This document shows, one piece after another, positions 45,948-55,898 of a DNA stretch of 64,000 nt. This DNA comes from DATFVA01 sp963774455. GTDB taxonomy: Bacteria > Bacteroidota > Ignavibacteria > Ignavibacteriales > Ignavibacteriaceae. The translations under genes and the position numbers were made by a program. Each line of letters begins with the position of its first letter. Position 1 is the stretch's first letter. The notes under the pieces are model-generated. The model was not told the origin of the DNA. It saw nothing but the letters and a program-made list of their open reading frames with translations, and did not search any database. Location: NCBI GenBank assembly GCA_963774455.1, contig CAVZFD010000005.1, positions 806,001-870,000 on the forward strand, read 5' to 3'.

Positions 45948-46741
45948 GCAAAGCTGAAAGTATACTCGAATTGAGATCTGTCACGAAGATTTTTTCAGAT
46001 AATTACGGGACAAAGAAAAAGGTTCTAGAGGACATTTCATTTACTATTCCTGCAAACACACAAAAAATAACGTCAATTCTTGCGTCATTTGGAGGGGGGA
46101 AAAGTACACTTCTTAAACTAATAGCCGGAATTGAGAAACCTGATTCAGGAGAGATCATTCTTAACGGCGGGAAATATTTACAACCAGAAGGTAAAATAGT
46201 TTTAATTCCTGAGAAATCTGCCTCTTTACCTTGGTTGAATGTCATTAAAAATATAGAGTTAGCTAGCAGGCTCGAAACTTGTAGAAAGAATGAAAGACGT
46301 TATGAAATAAATGATTTAATCCATCTTGTAGGTCTTTCCGGTTACGAAAATCATTACCCGCATAACGAAAGCTTTGGTTTTCGATTCAGAATAAGCCTGG
46401 CCAGAGCATTACTCTTTAATCCAGTCGTTCTTTTACTTGATGATTGTTTCAAAAAGATGGACACTGCCTCCAGGGAGGAGATTTACGGCCTTATTTATGA
46501 GATCTCCCGGAAGACCGATACATATTTTTTGACTGCAACTACAAATATCTCTGAAGCTTTAAGGTTATCTGGAAGAATATTTATGATGAGCAAAGTTCCG
46601 GCAAAAATTTATAAAGAAATAGATATTCCTGAAGAATTTATAAGTGATTACAGGAATAATAAGTTCTCAGAATATCGCAGAAGTATTGAAGATGCATTTA
46701 GTAAGAAAAATGTGTCGGGAATCATAAATTTTTCCATTTAA
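45944..46741 (+). CDS. Degenerate ABC ATPase, NitT/TauT-like
   Basis: A 265-residue protein with the ABC ATPase fold but many active-site changes. Walker A is passable (A47-S-F-G-G-G-K53-S54). The Q-loop Gln is lost (IPEKSASLPW, E90 or P89 in its place). The signature LSGGQ reads E-S-F-G-F (142-146). Walker B is LLLDD, with Asp167 for the catalytic Glu. The switch histidine is Thr200 (TTNISEAL for THDIxEAL). Nucleotide may bind, but hydrolysis should be weak or absent unless paired with an intact ATPase. The frame is undamaged, so it is conserved rather than newly dead. Coupled to the permease upstream. Confidence 0.8.
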   Translation: MSKAESILELRSVTKIFSDNYGTKKKVLEDISFTIPANTQKITSILASFGGGKSTLLKLIAGIEKPDSGEIILNGGKYLQPEGKIVLIPEKSASLPWLNVIKNIELASRLETCRKNERRYEINDLIHLVGLSGYENHYPHNESFGFRFRISLARALLFNPVVLLLDDCFKKMDTASREEIYGLIYEISRKTDTYFLTATTNISEALRLSGRIFMMSKVPAKIYKEIDIPEEFISDYRNNKFSEYRRSIEDAFSKKNVSGIINFSI

Positions 46742-46796
46742 TTAATATTGATAGTTAATTAAACTTCTTTTTTATATAAAAATTTTTCGGAAATAA

Positions 46797-48341
46797 ATGC
46801 AGGGAAAGATAGACGATCTTCTTAAAAGTAAGGAACAGGCTAAACTGGGCGGCGGTTCTGCGCGTATTGAAAGCCAGCACAAAAAAGGAAAACTGACCGC
46901 CCGTGAAAGAATTGAGCTGCTCGTGGATGAAGGCAGCTTTGAAGAAGTCGATATTTTCGTAAAGCACCGTGCAACAGAATTCGGACTCGATAAACAGAAT
47001 TTTCCAGGGGATGGTGTTGTCACAGGAACAGCCAGGATAGATGGAAGACCGGTGGCTTTGTTCAGCCAGGATTTCACTGTATTCGGCGGCTCGCTTTCGG
47101 AAGCCCATGCTGAAAAAATAGTGAAGATGATGAAGCTTGCTATGAAAGTCGGTATCCCGGTCATCGGATTAAACGATTCAGGTGGTGCAAGAATTCAGGA
47201 AGGAGTTGTTAGTCTTGGCGGTTATGCCGATATCTTTTTACTCAATACACTTGCTTCCGGAGTGGTTCCTCAGATATCTGCGGTACTTGGTCCCTGCGCC
47301 GGCGGAGCTGTCTATTCGCCCGCGATTACAGATTTTGTTTTTATGGTAAAAAATACAAGTTATATGTTTGTCACCGGGCCCAACGTGGTCAAAACCGTCA
47401 CCCACGAAGATGTCAGCTTTGAAGCTCTTGGCGGAGCAGATACCCATGCCTCCAGGTCGGGAGTGGCTCACTTTATTCATGAAAACGAGATTGAGACTCT
47501 GCTTAATGTGCGGAAGCTTATGAGTTTTCTACCCCTTAATTATTTAGACAGAACTCCTGAAAAAGAGTTTGACCGTTCACAACTGCTTCCGATTAAAGAA
47601 CTGGATAATATAATTCCTGAAAATCCTAATAAGCCCTATGATATGAAAGAGGTTATCCAACTGCTGGTGGATGACGGCGACTTCTTCGAAGTTCATTCAA
47701 CCTATGCAGAGAATATCATTGTCGGGTTTGCCAGACTGGGGGGAATGTCGATTGGTATCGTTGCAAACCAGCCCGCAGTGCTTGCAGGAGTTCTTGATAT
47801 AAATTGTTCGGTAAAAGGAGCTCGTTTTGTTCGTTTCTGTGATTCTTTTAATATTCCTCTGCTGGTTCTGGAAGATGTTCCCGGCTTCTTACCCGGTACC
47901 GAACAGGAATGGAACGGAATCATAAGACATGGGGCTAAGCTATTATATGCCTTCTGTGAAGCCACCGTTCCAAAAGTTACGGTTATAACCAGAAAAGCCT
48001 ACGGCGGAGCATACGATGTTATGAATTCCAAGCATATACGAGGCGACTTCAACTTCGCATGGCCTTCAGCCGAAATTGCGGTTATGGGGCCCAAGGGAGC
48101 AGTTGAAATAATCTTTAAGAAAGAGATTTCCTCAGCTGAAAAACCTGAAGCAGAGGCTGAAAAAAAGCTTGCTGAATATATTGATAAATTTGCTAACCCT
48201 TACAAAGCGGCTGAACGTGGGTATCTCGATGACATAATCCTGCCGCGGGATACAAAGATCAGGCTGGTTAAGGTGTTTGAACTATTAAAAACTAAGGTGG
48301 ATAAAAACCCGAAAAAGAAACACGGGAACATCCCTTTATAA
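46797..48341 (+). CDS. Acyl-CoA carboxylase carboxyltransferase (propionyl/methylmalonyl-CoA type)
   Basis: A 514-residue biotin-dependent carboxyltransferase beta subunit, of the PccB/MmdA type. It has the two crotonase-fold halves: [11 protein letters not shown] and [12 protein letters not shown] in the first, [20 protein letters not shown] and [11 protein letters not shown] in the second. It moves carboxyl from biotin to propionyl-CoA, or the reverse as part of methylmalonyl-CoA decarboxylase. The biotin carboxylase, biotin carrier and membrane subunits are not in the window, so direction and partner cannot be settled. It follows the ABC ATPase by 55 bases and may be separately transcribed. 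Confidence 0.93.
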   Translation: MQGKIDDLLKSKEQAKLGGGSARIESQHKKGKLTARERIELLVDEGSFEEVDIFVKHRATEFGLDKQNFPGDGVVTGTARIDGRPVALFSQDFTVFGGSLSEAHAEKIVKMMKLAMKVGIPVIGLNDSGGARIQEGVVSLGGYADIFLLNTLASGVVPQISAVLGPCAGGAVYSPAITDFVFMVKNTSYMFVTGPNVVKTVTHEDVSFEALGGADTHASRSGVAHFIHENEIETLLNVRKLMSFLPLNYLDRTPEKEFDRSQLLPIKELDNIIPENPNKPYDMKEVIQLLVDDGDFFEVHSTYAENIIVGFARLGGMSIGIVANQPAVLAGVLDINCSVKGARFVRFCDSFNIPLLVLEDVPGFLPGTEQEWNGIIRHGAKLLYAFCEATVPKVTVITRKAYGGAYDVMNSKHIRGDFNFAWPSAEIAVMGPKGAVEIIFKKEISSAEKPEAEAEKKLAEYIDKFANPYKAAERGYLDDIILPRDTKIRLVKVFELLKTKVDKNPKKKHGNIPL

Positions 48342-48456
48342 AAATAAAGGATTAACTGCTTATTCTTATTAAAGTTAAACTGATTATCTAACTTTTTACT
48401 TGATAAAAAATGATTCTAAACTTATATTACTTATTAAATAAATTACGGAGTGGTGC

Positions 48457-51060
48457 ATGAAGCAGACAATTCTACCATTCATTGTTATTTCTTTATTTGC
48501 TTTGCTGTTAAGTTCCTGCGGAGGAAATAAAGAAATAACAAGAGATGAAAACACACCTGGCAAAAACGAAAGTATTGTTAAAGGGGGGATCGTCTCAGAA
48601 ATGATGGAACAGGCAAGACAATATTATATTTCAGCGCTTGCAAAACAGGATATAAACAGTACTTCTGAAACTGTTACAAATTACGAATCATCCCTCAGGA
48701 TAATAAATAATCTCAGTTATTATCCAGGTATTGAGGAAAATGAAGCCTACCTTGAACTTGAAAAATCCATTATTGAAGATTACAGGAAATATGTTGATGG
48801 ACTGCCCGAACTTCCTGTAGAGGTTTCATTTGCAGCTCTTGAAGAATGGATGGGGAAAAATATGCCGGACGAGCAGTTTGCTTTGAAAGATAAGGAGAAG
48901 GATACAAATTCGGTTATAATCCCTGCAGATGTTCCTCTGGAAGTTAATTCGTATGTTGAACAGTGGGTGGAATATTTCACCGGTAAAGGCCGTAAACATA
49001 TGGAACTCTGGCTAGAACGCTCAGGCAGATATTTCCCTATGATGACCAGTATTTTCGAACAGGAAGGAATTCCTAAACAGCTTGTCTATCTCAGCATGGT
49101 TGAAAGCGGATTAAATCCGGTTGCCCGTTCCTGGGCGAGCGCGGTCGGGCTATGGCAGTTTATTAAATCCACAGGCAGGATGTATGGACTCGAATCCCAG
49201 TTCTATTTTGATGAAAGGCGTGATCCCGAAAAGTCAACCCGCGCAGCAGCCAGACACCTGAAAGATCTTTATTCTTCATTAAACGACTGGTACCTTGCAC
49301 TGGCCGCCTACAATGCAGGTGAGGGAAGAATCACCCGTGCAGTAAGAAGAGCCGGCGAAAATAATTTCTGGTCCGCAAGAAGTTACCTTCCCAAAGAAAC
49401 CAGGAGTTATGTACCTCAGTACATTGCTGTCTGCCTTATCGCGATGAACCCTGATAAATACGGATTTACGAATATTCAGCTTGATAAACCGATTGAGTAT
49501 GAAAGCTGTAAAGTTAACGATGCTGTGAATCTGAATTATATTGCTCAGAGTGTGGGAATTGATGTGCAGACTCTTCTCGATATGAACCCTGAACTGACAC
49601 AAATGAGCACCCCGAGAAGTTATCCCGGCGGTTACGACCTGAAAATTCCCAAAGGCACTACTTCCACACTGGTTGCAAGCCTTCAGAATATTCCCGAATC
49701 CGCTAAGAGAAGTTATCTTGTTCATACAATCAGAAGAGGAGAAACCCTATCCCGGATCGCTGCCAGGTATGGCATATCGAGTCAAGACCTTGCCAATGCT
49801 AACAATATCTCTGTGAGATCACGAATATATCCAGGTATAACCCTGAAGATCCCCGTTTCCAATGTATCCGATAGGGATTTTGCTTATAATACAAACACTG
49901 AGGAGGCAGGTGAAACAGTGCCTGGAAGTGACGGATATGTTTCTCCTTACGCCGCATTGCTGAAAGACGGGAATATTGATACCGATACAAGCTCGAGCGA
50001 AGAAATTGTCGCAGTACTTGATGAAGAAACCAAAAACGATGTAACTCAGGATGACAGTGCCATAACCGGTGAAGACGGTTCTACTATTACAGTTATCCCT
50101 TCAGGCAAAGCGATGGTAACTTACACGGTTAAGAAAGGTGAAAGCCTTTTAGGTATAGCCGACCTCTTCAATTCAAGGGTCAGCGATATAAGAAACTGGA
50201 ATAATATTCCTTATACAAGAACGATAAGTGTAGGCCAGGAACTTGTACTATATGTACCGCGGGAAAAGAAAGATTTTTACGCAAGCCTGGATAACCAGAC
50301 TCCCGTTGAGAAGTCAGTTACCAAATCAAATTCTTCAAACACTTCCTCCTCATATGTTTATCACCGTATCAGAAGGGGTGAAAACCTCTACTCTATCGCA
50401 AAAAGATACAATGTGTATGTAAATAATTTGCGTGAATGGAATGATATATCCGGTAACAGGATATTCGCCGGGCAGAAATTAAAAATATACACAAGCCGTA
50501 CTGCTATTGCTGATAATACTGCTTCCCGAACACGTTCAAGCCTGTACCGTTATAAGGTAAGGAGAGGCGACACTATCAGCGAACTTGCGGAGAGATTTAA
50601 TGTCTCCACTTCTCAGATCAGGAACTGGAACTCTTTAAGCTCCAACAGAATCAACTTTGGTCAAACTCTCAAGATATATTCACACGAAAGCGCAGAGTCA
50701 CTTGGGGATAACACAACCAAGAGCTCAGCTAATGTAAATTATTATAAGATTAAACCTGGCGATTCAATCGGTCACATTGCAGAACTTTATAAGGTGTCTT
50801 CTTCCAGCATAAGAAAATGGAATGGACTGAGAAGCAATAAAATACTTGCAGGTAAAACATTAAAGATATTTTCTGATGCGGATGTTAATGATGTTCCTGA
50901 GACCCCCAGCAGAAGTGTAAACGGTATGCATACCGTAACGCGCGGGGAGTCCCTATATTCCATTGCAAGGATGTACTCAACTTCAGTTGAAAACCTGAAG
51001 AGGGTTAACAAACTCCCGAGTACGAAAATTGTCGTAGGTCAAAAGCTGAGAGTTGAATAG
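48457..51060 (+). CDS. MltD-like lytic transglycosylase lipoprotein with six LysM repeats
   Basis: An 867-residue lipoprotein (lipobox LSSC, C21). Residues about 195-340 are an SLT-type transglycosylase domain with catalytic E216 in MVESGLNP, then [13 protein letters not shown] and [11 protein letters not shown]. Six LysM peptidoglycan-binding repeats follow at about 423-465, 551-600, 631-675, 693-735, 752-798 and 824-867, joined by Ser/Thr/Asn-rich linkers; MltD of E. coli has two. It should cleave glycan strands in the periplasm during growth or septation. GGAG precedes the ATG, and a weak hairpin follows. Confidence 0.92.
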   Translation: MKQTILPFIVISLFALLLSSCGGNKEITRDENTPGKNESIVKGGIVSEMMEQARQYYISALAKQDINSTSETVTNYESSLRIINNLSYYPGIEENEAYLELEKSIIEDYRKYVDGLPELPVEVSFAALEEWMGKNMPDEQFALKDKEKDTNSVIIPADVPLEVNSYVEQWVEYFTGKGRKHMELWLERSGRYFPMMTSIFEQEGIPKQLVYLSMVESGLNPVARSWASAVGLWQFIKSTGRMYGLESQFYFDERRDPEKSTRAAARHLKDLYSSLNDWYLALAAYNAGEGRITRAVRRAGENNFWSARSYLPKETRSYVPQYIAVCLIAMNPDKYGFTNIQLDKPIEYESCKVNDAVNLNYIAQSVGIDVQTLLDMNPELTQMSTPRSYPGGYDLKIPKGTTSTLVASLQNIPESAKRSYLVHTIRRGETLSRIAARYGISSQDLANANNISVRSRIYPGITLKIPVSNVSDRDFAYNTNTEEAGETVPGSDGYVSPYAALLKDGNIDTDTSSSEEIVAVLDEETKNDVTQDDSAITGEDGSTITVIPSGKAMVTYTVKKGESLLGIADLFNSRVSDIRNWNNIPYTRTISVGQELVLYVPREKKDFYASLDNQTPVEKSVTKSNSSNTSSSYVYHRIRRGENLYSIAKRYNVYVNNLREWNDISGNRIFAGQKLKIYTSRTAIADNTASRTRSSLYRYKVRRGDTISELAERFNVSTSQIRNWNSLSSNRINFGQTLKIYSHESAESLGDNTTKSSANVNYYKIKPGDSIGHIAELYKVSSSSIRKWNGLRSNKILAGKTLKIFSDADVNDVPETPSRSVNGMHTVTRGESLYSIARMYSTSVENLKRVNKLPSTKIVVGQKLRVE

Positions 51061-51078
51061 AGGCTTTACTCTATTTTT
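51056..51078 (+). terminator. Weak terminator after the MltD-like gene
   Basis: AATAGAG (51056-51062) pairs with CTCTATT (51069-51075) around GCTTTA, with T residues to 51078. The stem overlaps the stop codon and is AT-rich, so termination would be partial. Confidence 0.5.
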
Positions 51079-51104
51079 ATGAATGCTTGAACTAACTTAG
51101 TATA

Positions 51105-51112
51105 TATATTTG
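51105..51112 (+). promoter_or_regulatory. Candidate -7 element of the thiamine operon
   Basis: TATATTTG matches TAnnTTTG. The -33 position 19 bases upstream reads AATG, a poor match. Transcription would start near 51119, about 30 bases ahead of the riboswitch. Confidence 0.45.
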
Positions 51113-51147
51113 GAGGAAATCCAAACTAACTTTTGAAATTCTGAACG

Positions 51148-51236
51148 AGCCGTTAGGGGTGTTGCCCGCTTGCCGGACGACTGAGAGCATACCCTAAAAC
51201 CTGATCTGGGTAATACCAGCGTAGGGAAACGGGCTA
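51148..51236 (+). ncRNA. TPP riboswitch (THI element)
   Basis: The conserved parts of the thiamine pyrophosphate aptamer are all present in order: GGGGTG at 51156, CTGAGAG (51181-51187), ACCC, ACCTGATCTGGGTAATACCAG and CGTAGGGAA. P1 pairs AGCCGTT (51148-51154) with the AACGGGCT region ending at 51235. It binds TPP and controls the operon starting at 51313. The 3' strand of P1 can alternatively pair with the terminator that follows, so the switch acts by transcription attenuation: TPP present, P1 closed, terminator formed, genes off. Confidence 0.96.
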
Positions 51237-51266
51237 AATAGCCTGCTTAGGGAATAATTAAGTATT

Positions 51267-51296
51267 TAGCCGTTTCTTGAAACGGCTATTTTTTTT
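51267..51296 (+). terminator. Riboswitch-controlled terminator
   Basis: TAGCCGTTTC (51267-51276) pairs with GAAACGGCTA (51279-51288), followed by eight T residues. The aptamer contains GAAACGGGCTA (51226-51236), nearly identical to the 3' arm, so it can capture the 5' arm as an antiterminator. It lies just ahead of the receptor's ribosome binding site. Confidence 0.92.
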
Positions 51297-51312
51297 ATAC
51301 TGAGGTGATAAA

Positions 51313-53777
51313 ATGAAATACTTGATTATTCTTTTTTTCTTTTAAACATTTCTCTCTTTTCACAAAACGTTGTAATTAAAGGAAAAGTGCTGGATGCCGA
51401 AACACTTCAGCCTCTTCCTTCAGCCAACCTGGTAATTAAAAATAAACAATTGGGTACGGCCACAGAAGAAGATGGTAGTTTTAGTCTTACCGGAAATATT
51501 AGTTCGGGTGATATTCTCAAGGTCAGTTATGTAGGCTATACTTCTATGGATATACACCTTCAGGATAGTGATCTGAAAGACCTGGTTATCAGGCTTTACC
51601 CGCAGATAATTCCTTCACAAACAGTCTTTGTAGAGGGTAGTATCGGAAAGAAGGGCATTACTCCTGTTACTTTCGATAAAGTTACACGGAAAGAAATAGA
51701 GGAAAATTATACTGTACAGGATATTCCCAAATTTCTCAGCACACTTCCTTCAACAACATTTTACTCGGAGAACGGCAATGGTATCGGATATAACTACCTG
51801 AGCATTAGAGGATTTGATCAGCGGAGGATATCTGTCTCAATAAATGGTATCCCACAAAATGACCCTGAAGATCATAATGTATACTGGCTGGACTTTCCCG
51901 ATCTGCTTGCCAGCACAGATCTTATCCAGGTGCAGAGAGGAGCCGGGAGCGGAGCTACTGGTTATCCCGCGATCGGAGGGAGTATTAATATTATAACCTC
52001 AACATTCACAAATGATCCCCAGACAAACTTCTTTGCTGCAGCAGGAAGTTATAATACAAGAAAATACAGTGCTTCTTTTTCCAGCGGACTAATAGACAAG
52101 AAATATTCTGTATATGCGAAGCTGTCGCAGATACTAAGCAGCGGCTACAGGCTCAGTTCCTGGGTTAAGTTTAACTCTTACCACCTTTCAGCCGTAAGAT
52201 ATGATGATAAACTTACCTCGCAGGTAAACTTTTACGGCGGCCCAGTTTCAGACGGACTGGCTTATACCGGTCTGCCTAAATTTGCAATTAAGAACAGAGA
52301 ATTAAGGAAAGCTAATTATTCCTACTGGGAAGCAGATCAGAATGGATATACCTATACTCTGGAAAGAAGACCTTCTGAGATCGAGAATTTCTCGCAGCCA
52401 CATTATGAACTCCTTAATGAATACAGGTTTAACGATAATCTTACTTTTAATTCGGCTTTATTTCTTGTAACAGGCGACGGTTTCTTTGATTTCGATGGTT
52501 CCTGGGCAGATACTACTTATTTAAGACTTACAGGCGAATATGGTTTCAACCCGGCACAGAATCCGGGCAATGTGCTTATTCGTGCCCAGGTTAATAATAA
52601 TCAGTTTGGCTGGATACCACGTATGAGTCTTAAACATCAGAATGGAGAGTTGATAGTCGGGGCGGAATTAAGGAAACATAGATCGGATCATTGGGGATCA
52701 GTAAACTACGGGGAGAACCTTCCCGTGGGAATTACAAAGGATTACCGTTATTATTCTTACAATGGGGGGAAGGATATAATTAGCGGGTTTATTCACGAAG
52801 AGTACGATCTTGGTCCTATGTTTAATCTTCTGGGTGAAATTCAGGCTGCCTATCATAAGTACAGACTATATAATGAGAGATACCTGGGGCATGACTTCTC
52901 AGTCAGCAATTTATTTTTTAACCCGAGACTGGGTGTAAACGCAAAGTTCACTCCGGATCTGAATCTATATTTATCTTATGCAAGAGTATCCCGTGAGCCC
53001 AGACTTACAAACTATTATGATGCAGCAGAATCTAGCGGTGGTGCAGTACCGCAATTCAGGCAGAATCCCGACGGTTCATATAATTATGATGAACCTTTGG
53101 TTAAGCCTGAGACGATGAATGATATTGAGCTGGGATCATCATATCAGACGAAGGATCTCGATCTTACTCTTAACCTCTTTTATATGCTGTTCGACAATGA
53201 GATAGTTAAGAACGGCCAGGTAGACAGATTCGGACAGCCTGTTACAGGAAATGTGAAAAGCACAGTACATACAGGCGTTGAGTTCTCCGGAAAACTTAAT
53301 CTTCTGCAGGGATTACAACTGGTAGGCAACGTCACTTTGAGTAAAAATACGATTGAAGACGGCAGGCAGTACCTGGGTTTAGAAGAATATCTCGATCTCA
53401 GCGGAAACAGGATAAGCGGATTTCCGGATTTTCTTGCTAATTTTGGAATAAGCTATAATGGTTACGGATTATTTCTGCAGTTCACAGGAAGGTATGTCGG
53501 AGCACTTTATTCTGATAACTATGATAATAAGATAATGCAATACCTTAATCAGCATCCGGGTTTTATTTCGTATAGTGATAACAAAAACGATGCATATTTC
53601 TCTGCTGATTTTATGGGCAGCTACGAGTTTAATTTATTCAGTGCATTGAACAGCTCAAAAGTATTTATTCAGGTTAATAATATTTTTGATAATCTTTATT
53701 CAGGAAATGCTATTGGTCCCGAGTTTTTCCCGGCAGCTGAACGAAATTTCCTTGCCGGCATCCAGGTCGGATTATAG
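51313..53777 (+). CDS. TonB-dependent receptor, probably for thiamine; frameshift in signal peptide
   Basis: The intact frame runs from about 51339 to 53777 (some 810 residues). An N-terminal carboxypeptidase-regulatory-like domain (VVIKGKVLDAETLQPLPSA) is followed by a plug (IRGFDQRRISVSINGIP, then QVQRGAGSGATGYPAIGG) and a 22-strand-type barrel. The true start is the ATG at 51313, behind GAGGTGATAAA, but it reads MKYLIILFFF and stops at 51343. One extra T in the seven-T run 51332-51338 would give MKYLIILFFLLNISLFSQ, a proper signal peptide joined to the main frame. So the gene is shifted by one base here, by error, mutation or slippage. Controlled by the TPP riboswitch; it would import thiamine or its phosphates with TonB energy. 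Confidence 0.88.
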
Positions 53778-53800
53778 AATCGTAATCATTACGCACCCGT

Positions 53801-53850
53801 TCTGTCATCCTGAACATGCCTGCCCCGCTCAGCGGGGTACAGGGACTTTT
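53801..53850. repeat. Possible dispersed repeat with GC-rich hairpin
   Basis: The stretch TCTGTCATCCTGAAC, then a hairpin CCCCGC-TCA-GCGGGG (53823-53837) and CAGGGACTTTTA. Similar 'GTCATCCTGAAC...CAGGATC' sequences recur in intergenic spaces of Bacteroidota genomes. Only one copy lies in this window, so this is recalled pattern, not shown repetition. It separates the receptor from the kinase gene without a T tract, so it should not terminate. Confidence 0.4.
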
Positions 53851-53875
53851 ATTAAAATCGAAACAGGATATCATT

Positions 53876-54529
53876 TTGAAGAAATGTATAATACTCGCTA
53901 ATGGGAAGCCGCCCTCGAAGAAGGTGATTAAGTATCTTCAGTCGACTGACCATAATACCTTAATCTGTGCAGACGGCGGTGCAGATACGGCGAGGAAGAT
54001 GAATATCATCCCTGATTATATCATTGGTGATTTCGATTCAGTAAAAGATGAAACTCTTCGGTTCTTTCAAAATAAATCTGAAATAATTAAGATTAAAAGG
54101 CAGAATGACACAGATGTCGAGAAATGCCTGAAGTTTGCAATCAAAAAGAAATCTAAGGAAGCTGTTCTGCTTGGTGCTATAGGTGACCGCCTCGACCACA
54201 GCTTCTGCAATATGGGAATCGTCATTAAGTTTTTCCATAAAATTAAGGTCAGGATTATCTCAGACAAATCCATACTAACCCCATACACAGGTGAAGTAGG
54301 ATTAAGCACTATGCCTGACGAGACCATCTCACTCTATGGGTTTGATGAAAAGACCAAGATAACTTCATATGGATTAAAATACCCATTAAAACAGACTATT
54401 CTTCCTTTCGGACAGAGAGAAAGTACCAGCAATATTGCCGTTAATAATATGGTTAAGCTGAAAGTAACCGGAGGAATTATTTTCGTGATCAGGGATTTCA
54501 ACACACTTCAAAAGCATGATCTCATTTAA
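53876..54529 (+). CDS. Thiamine pyrophosphokinase
   Basis: A 217-residue enzyme that converts thiamine plus ATP to TPP and AMP. Motifs of the family are complete: ILANGKPPS at the N-terminus, CADGGAD (31-37), IGDFDS (50-55), QNDTD (76-80) and GAIGDRLDH (100-108). I chose the TTG at 53876 since AGGA lies seven bases upstream and the protein then starts at the family's usual place; a longer frame runs up through the hairpin repeat. Second gene of the riboswitch operon, and its end overlaps the symporter gene by 14 bases. Its product TPP is the operon's repressing ligand. Confidence 0.93.
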   Translation: MKKCIILANGKPPSKKVIKYLQSTDHNTLICADGGADTARKMNIIPDYIIGDFDSVKDETLRFFQNKSEIIKIKRQNDTDVEKCLKFAIKKKSKEAVLLGAIGDRLDHSFCNMGIVIKFFHKIKVRIISDKSILTPYTGEVGLSTMPDETISLYGFDEKTKITSYGLKYPLKQTILPFGQRESTSNIAVNNMVKLKVTGGIIFVIRDFNTLQKHDLI

Positions 54530-55898
54530 TTCCGTCGACATAACCATAATTATCCTCTTTTTTGGAATTGTTCTGCTGATAGGCTTTATATCGGGCAGGA
54601 GCACAAAAGGGGAGGCTGATGATTACCTTTTATCAGGACGGAAAGTAGGTCTTTTTCTTTTTATCCTCACAAATGTTTCAACCTGGTACGGCGGTATACT
54701 TGGAGTCGGGGAATTCACTTATCGGTACGGCATAGCCAGTTGGTTTACACAAGGGTTTCCCTATTATGTTTTCGCTTTTTTATTTGCAATCTTTTTCGCG
54801 AAGAAAATCCGTTCAGCTTCTCTTTTTACAATTCCCGATAAAATATCTGAGACATACGGTAAAAAGGCAGGGATGATTTCTGCGGTACTTGTTTTTGTGC
54901 TCGTTAGTCCCGCACCTTATGTCTTAATGACGGCAAATCTCATCTCCCTGATCTTCCATACAGGGATCATCCTCAGTCTCTTTATTTCTGTTATACTTTC
55001 AATGATTTACCTCCTGCAGGGCGGCTTCCGTTCTAATGTTTTTACTGATTCATTCCAGTTTTTCGTTATGTTCGGCGGATTCATACTTATGCTGATCTTC
55101 TGCGGAATCAATTTCGGAGGTTACGATTATCTCGCTTCATCACTTCCGCAAAGTCACCTTCAGCTGACCGGGGGAGCATCTCCCTTATTTATAGCTATAT
55201 GGTTCCTTATTGCTATGTGGACATTTGCTGATCCCGGTTTTCATCAGCGGTGTTATGCAGCAAAGAACGGTAACGTTGCCGTAAAAGGAATAATTATCTC
55301 AATAGTTTTCTGGGCTTTATTTGATTTCCTTACTACTTCAACAGGATTATTTGCAAGAGCGAGTCTGCCTGGCTTGGATCAGCCTGTTCTTTCATATCCT
55401 CTCCTTGCAGAGAAGATATTGCCTGCTGGAGTCAAAGGAATATTCTATGCCGGTCTGTTCGCAACTATTATGTCGACATCCAATAGCTTTCTTTTTCTCA
55501 GCGGAACGACCATTGGACGGGACTTTATATTCAGACTGAAAAAAGGAGGGAATGAACAGAAATTAAAATCATACACAATTACCGGTCTCATAATCAGCGG
55601 ATTACTTTCCATATTACTCGCATATGAAATACCGTCAGTAATTGAGATCTGGTACACCCTCGGTTCACTTTGCATCCCTGCAGTCATCCCGGCTGTTATT
55701 AGTGCCTACTATCCCAAGTTCAGGATAAACAATAAAATAATGGTGTTTGAAATGATAACCGCGGTAACTTTAAGTACTGCGTGGTATTTTTTAAGAGTAG
55801 CAGGAATTATCACTGGTCCGCTTTATGAAATAGAACCAATGATCATAGGATTATTATCTGCTATTATTGTTCACTTGTACGGATTGAAAAAAGGCTAA
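54516..55898 (+). CDS. Sodium/solute symporter (SSS family), candidate thiamine transporter
   Basis: A 460-residue inner-membrane protein with about 12-13 helices and the layout of the sodium:solute symporter family: opening helix, then SGRKVGLFLFILTNVSTWYGG (helix 2, unwound substrate/sodium site), LLQGGFRSNVFTDSFQFFVM, and MSTSNSFLFLSGTTIGRD, which holds the second sodium-site serines. Relatives carry proline, pantothenate, sugars and others. Coupling to thiamine pyrophosphokinase under a TPP riboswitch makes thiamine the likely cargo, in the role PnuT has in many Bacteroidota. That is inference from context. Its stop codon abuts that of the convergent TerC gene. Confidence 0.87.
   Translation: MISFNSVDITIIILFFGIVLLIGFISGRSTKGEADDYLLSGRKVGLFLFILTNVSTWYGGILGVGEFTYRYGIASWFTQGFPYYVFAFLFAIFFAKKIRSASLFTIPDKISETYGKKAGMISAVLVFVLVSPAPYVLMTANLISLIFHTGIILSLFISVILSMIYLLQGGFRSNVFTDSFQFFVMFGGFILMLIFCGINFGGYDYLASSLPQSHLQLTGGASPLFIAIWFLIAMWTFADPGFHQRCYAAKNGNVAVKGIIISIVFWALFDFLTTSTGLFARASLPGLDQPVLSYPLLAEKILPAGVKGIFYAGLFATIMSTSNSFLFLSGTTIGRDFIFRLKKGGNEQKLKSYTITGLIISGLLSILLAYEIPSVIEIWYTLGSLCIPAVIPAVISAYYPKFRINNKIMVFEMITAVTLSTAWYFLRVAGIITGPLYEIEPMIIGLLSAIIVHLYGLKKG

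Noticed and set aside
49279..49725. Open frame of 148 codons antisense to the transglycosylase gene
   Set aside because: Covers the conserved SLT/LysM region of the real gene; product looks random.
53816..53875. Upstream extension of thiamine pyrophosphokinase through the hairpin repeat
   Set aside because: Family alignment begins at the TTG at 53876, which has a ribosome binding site; the extension translates repeat sequence.
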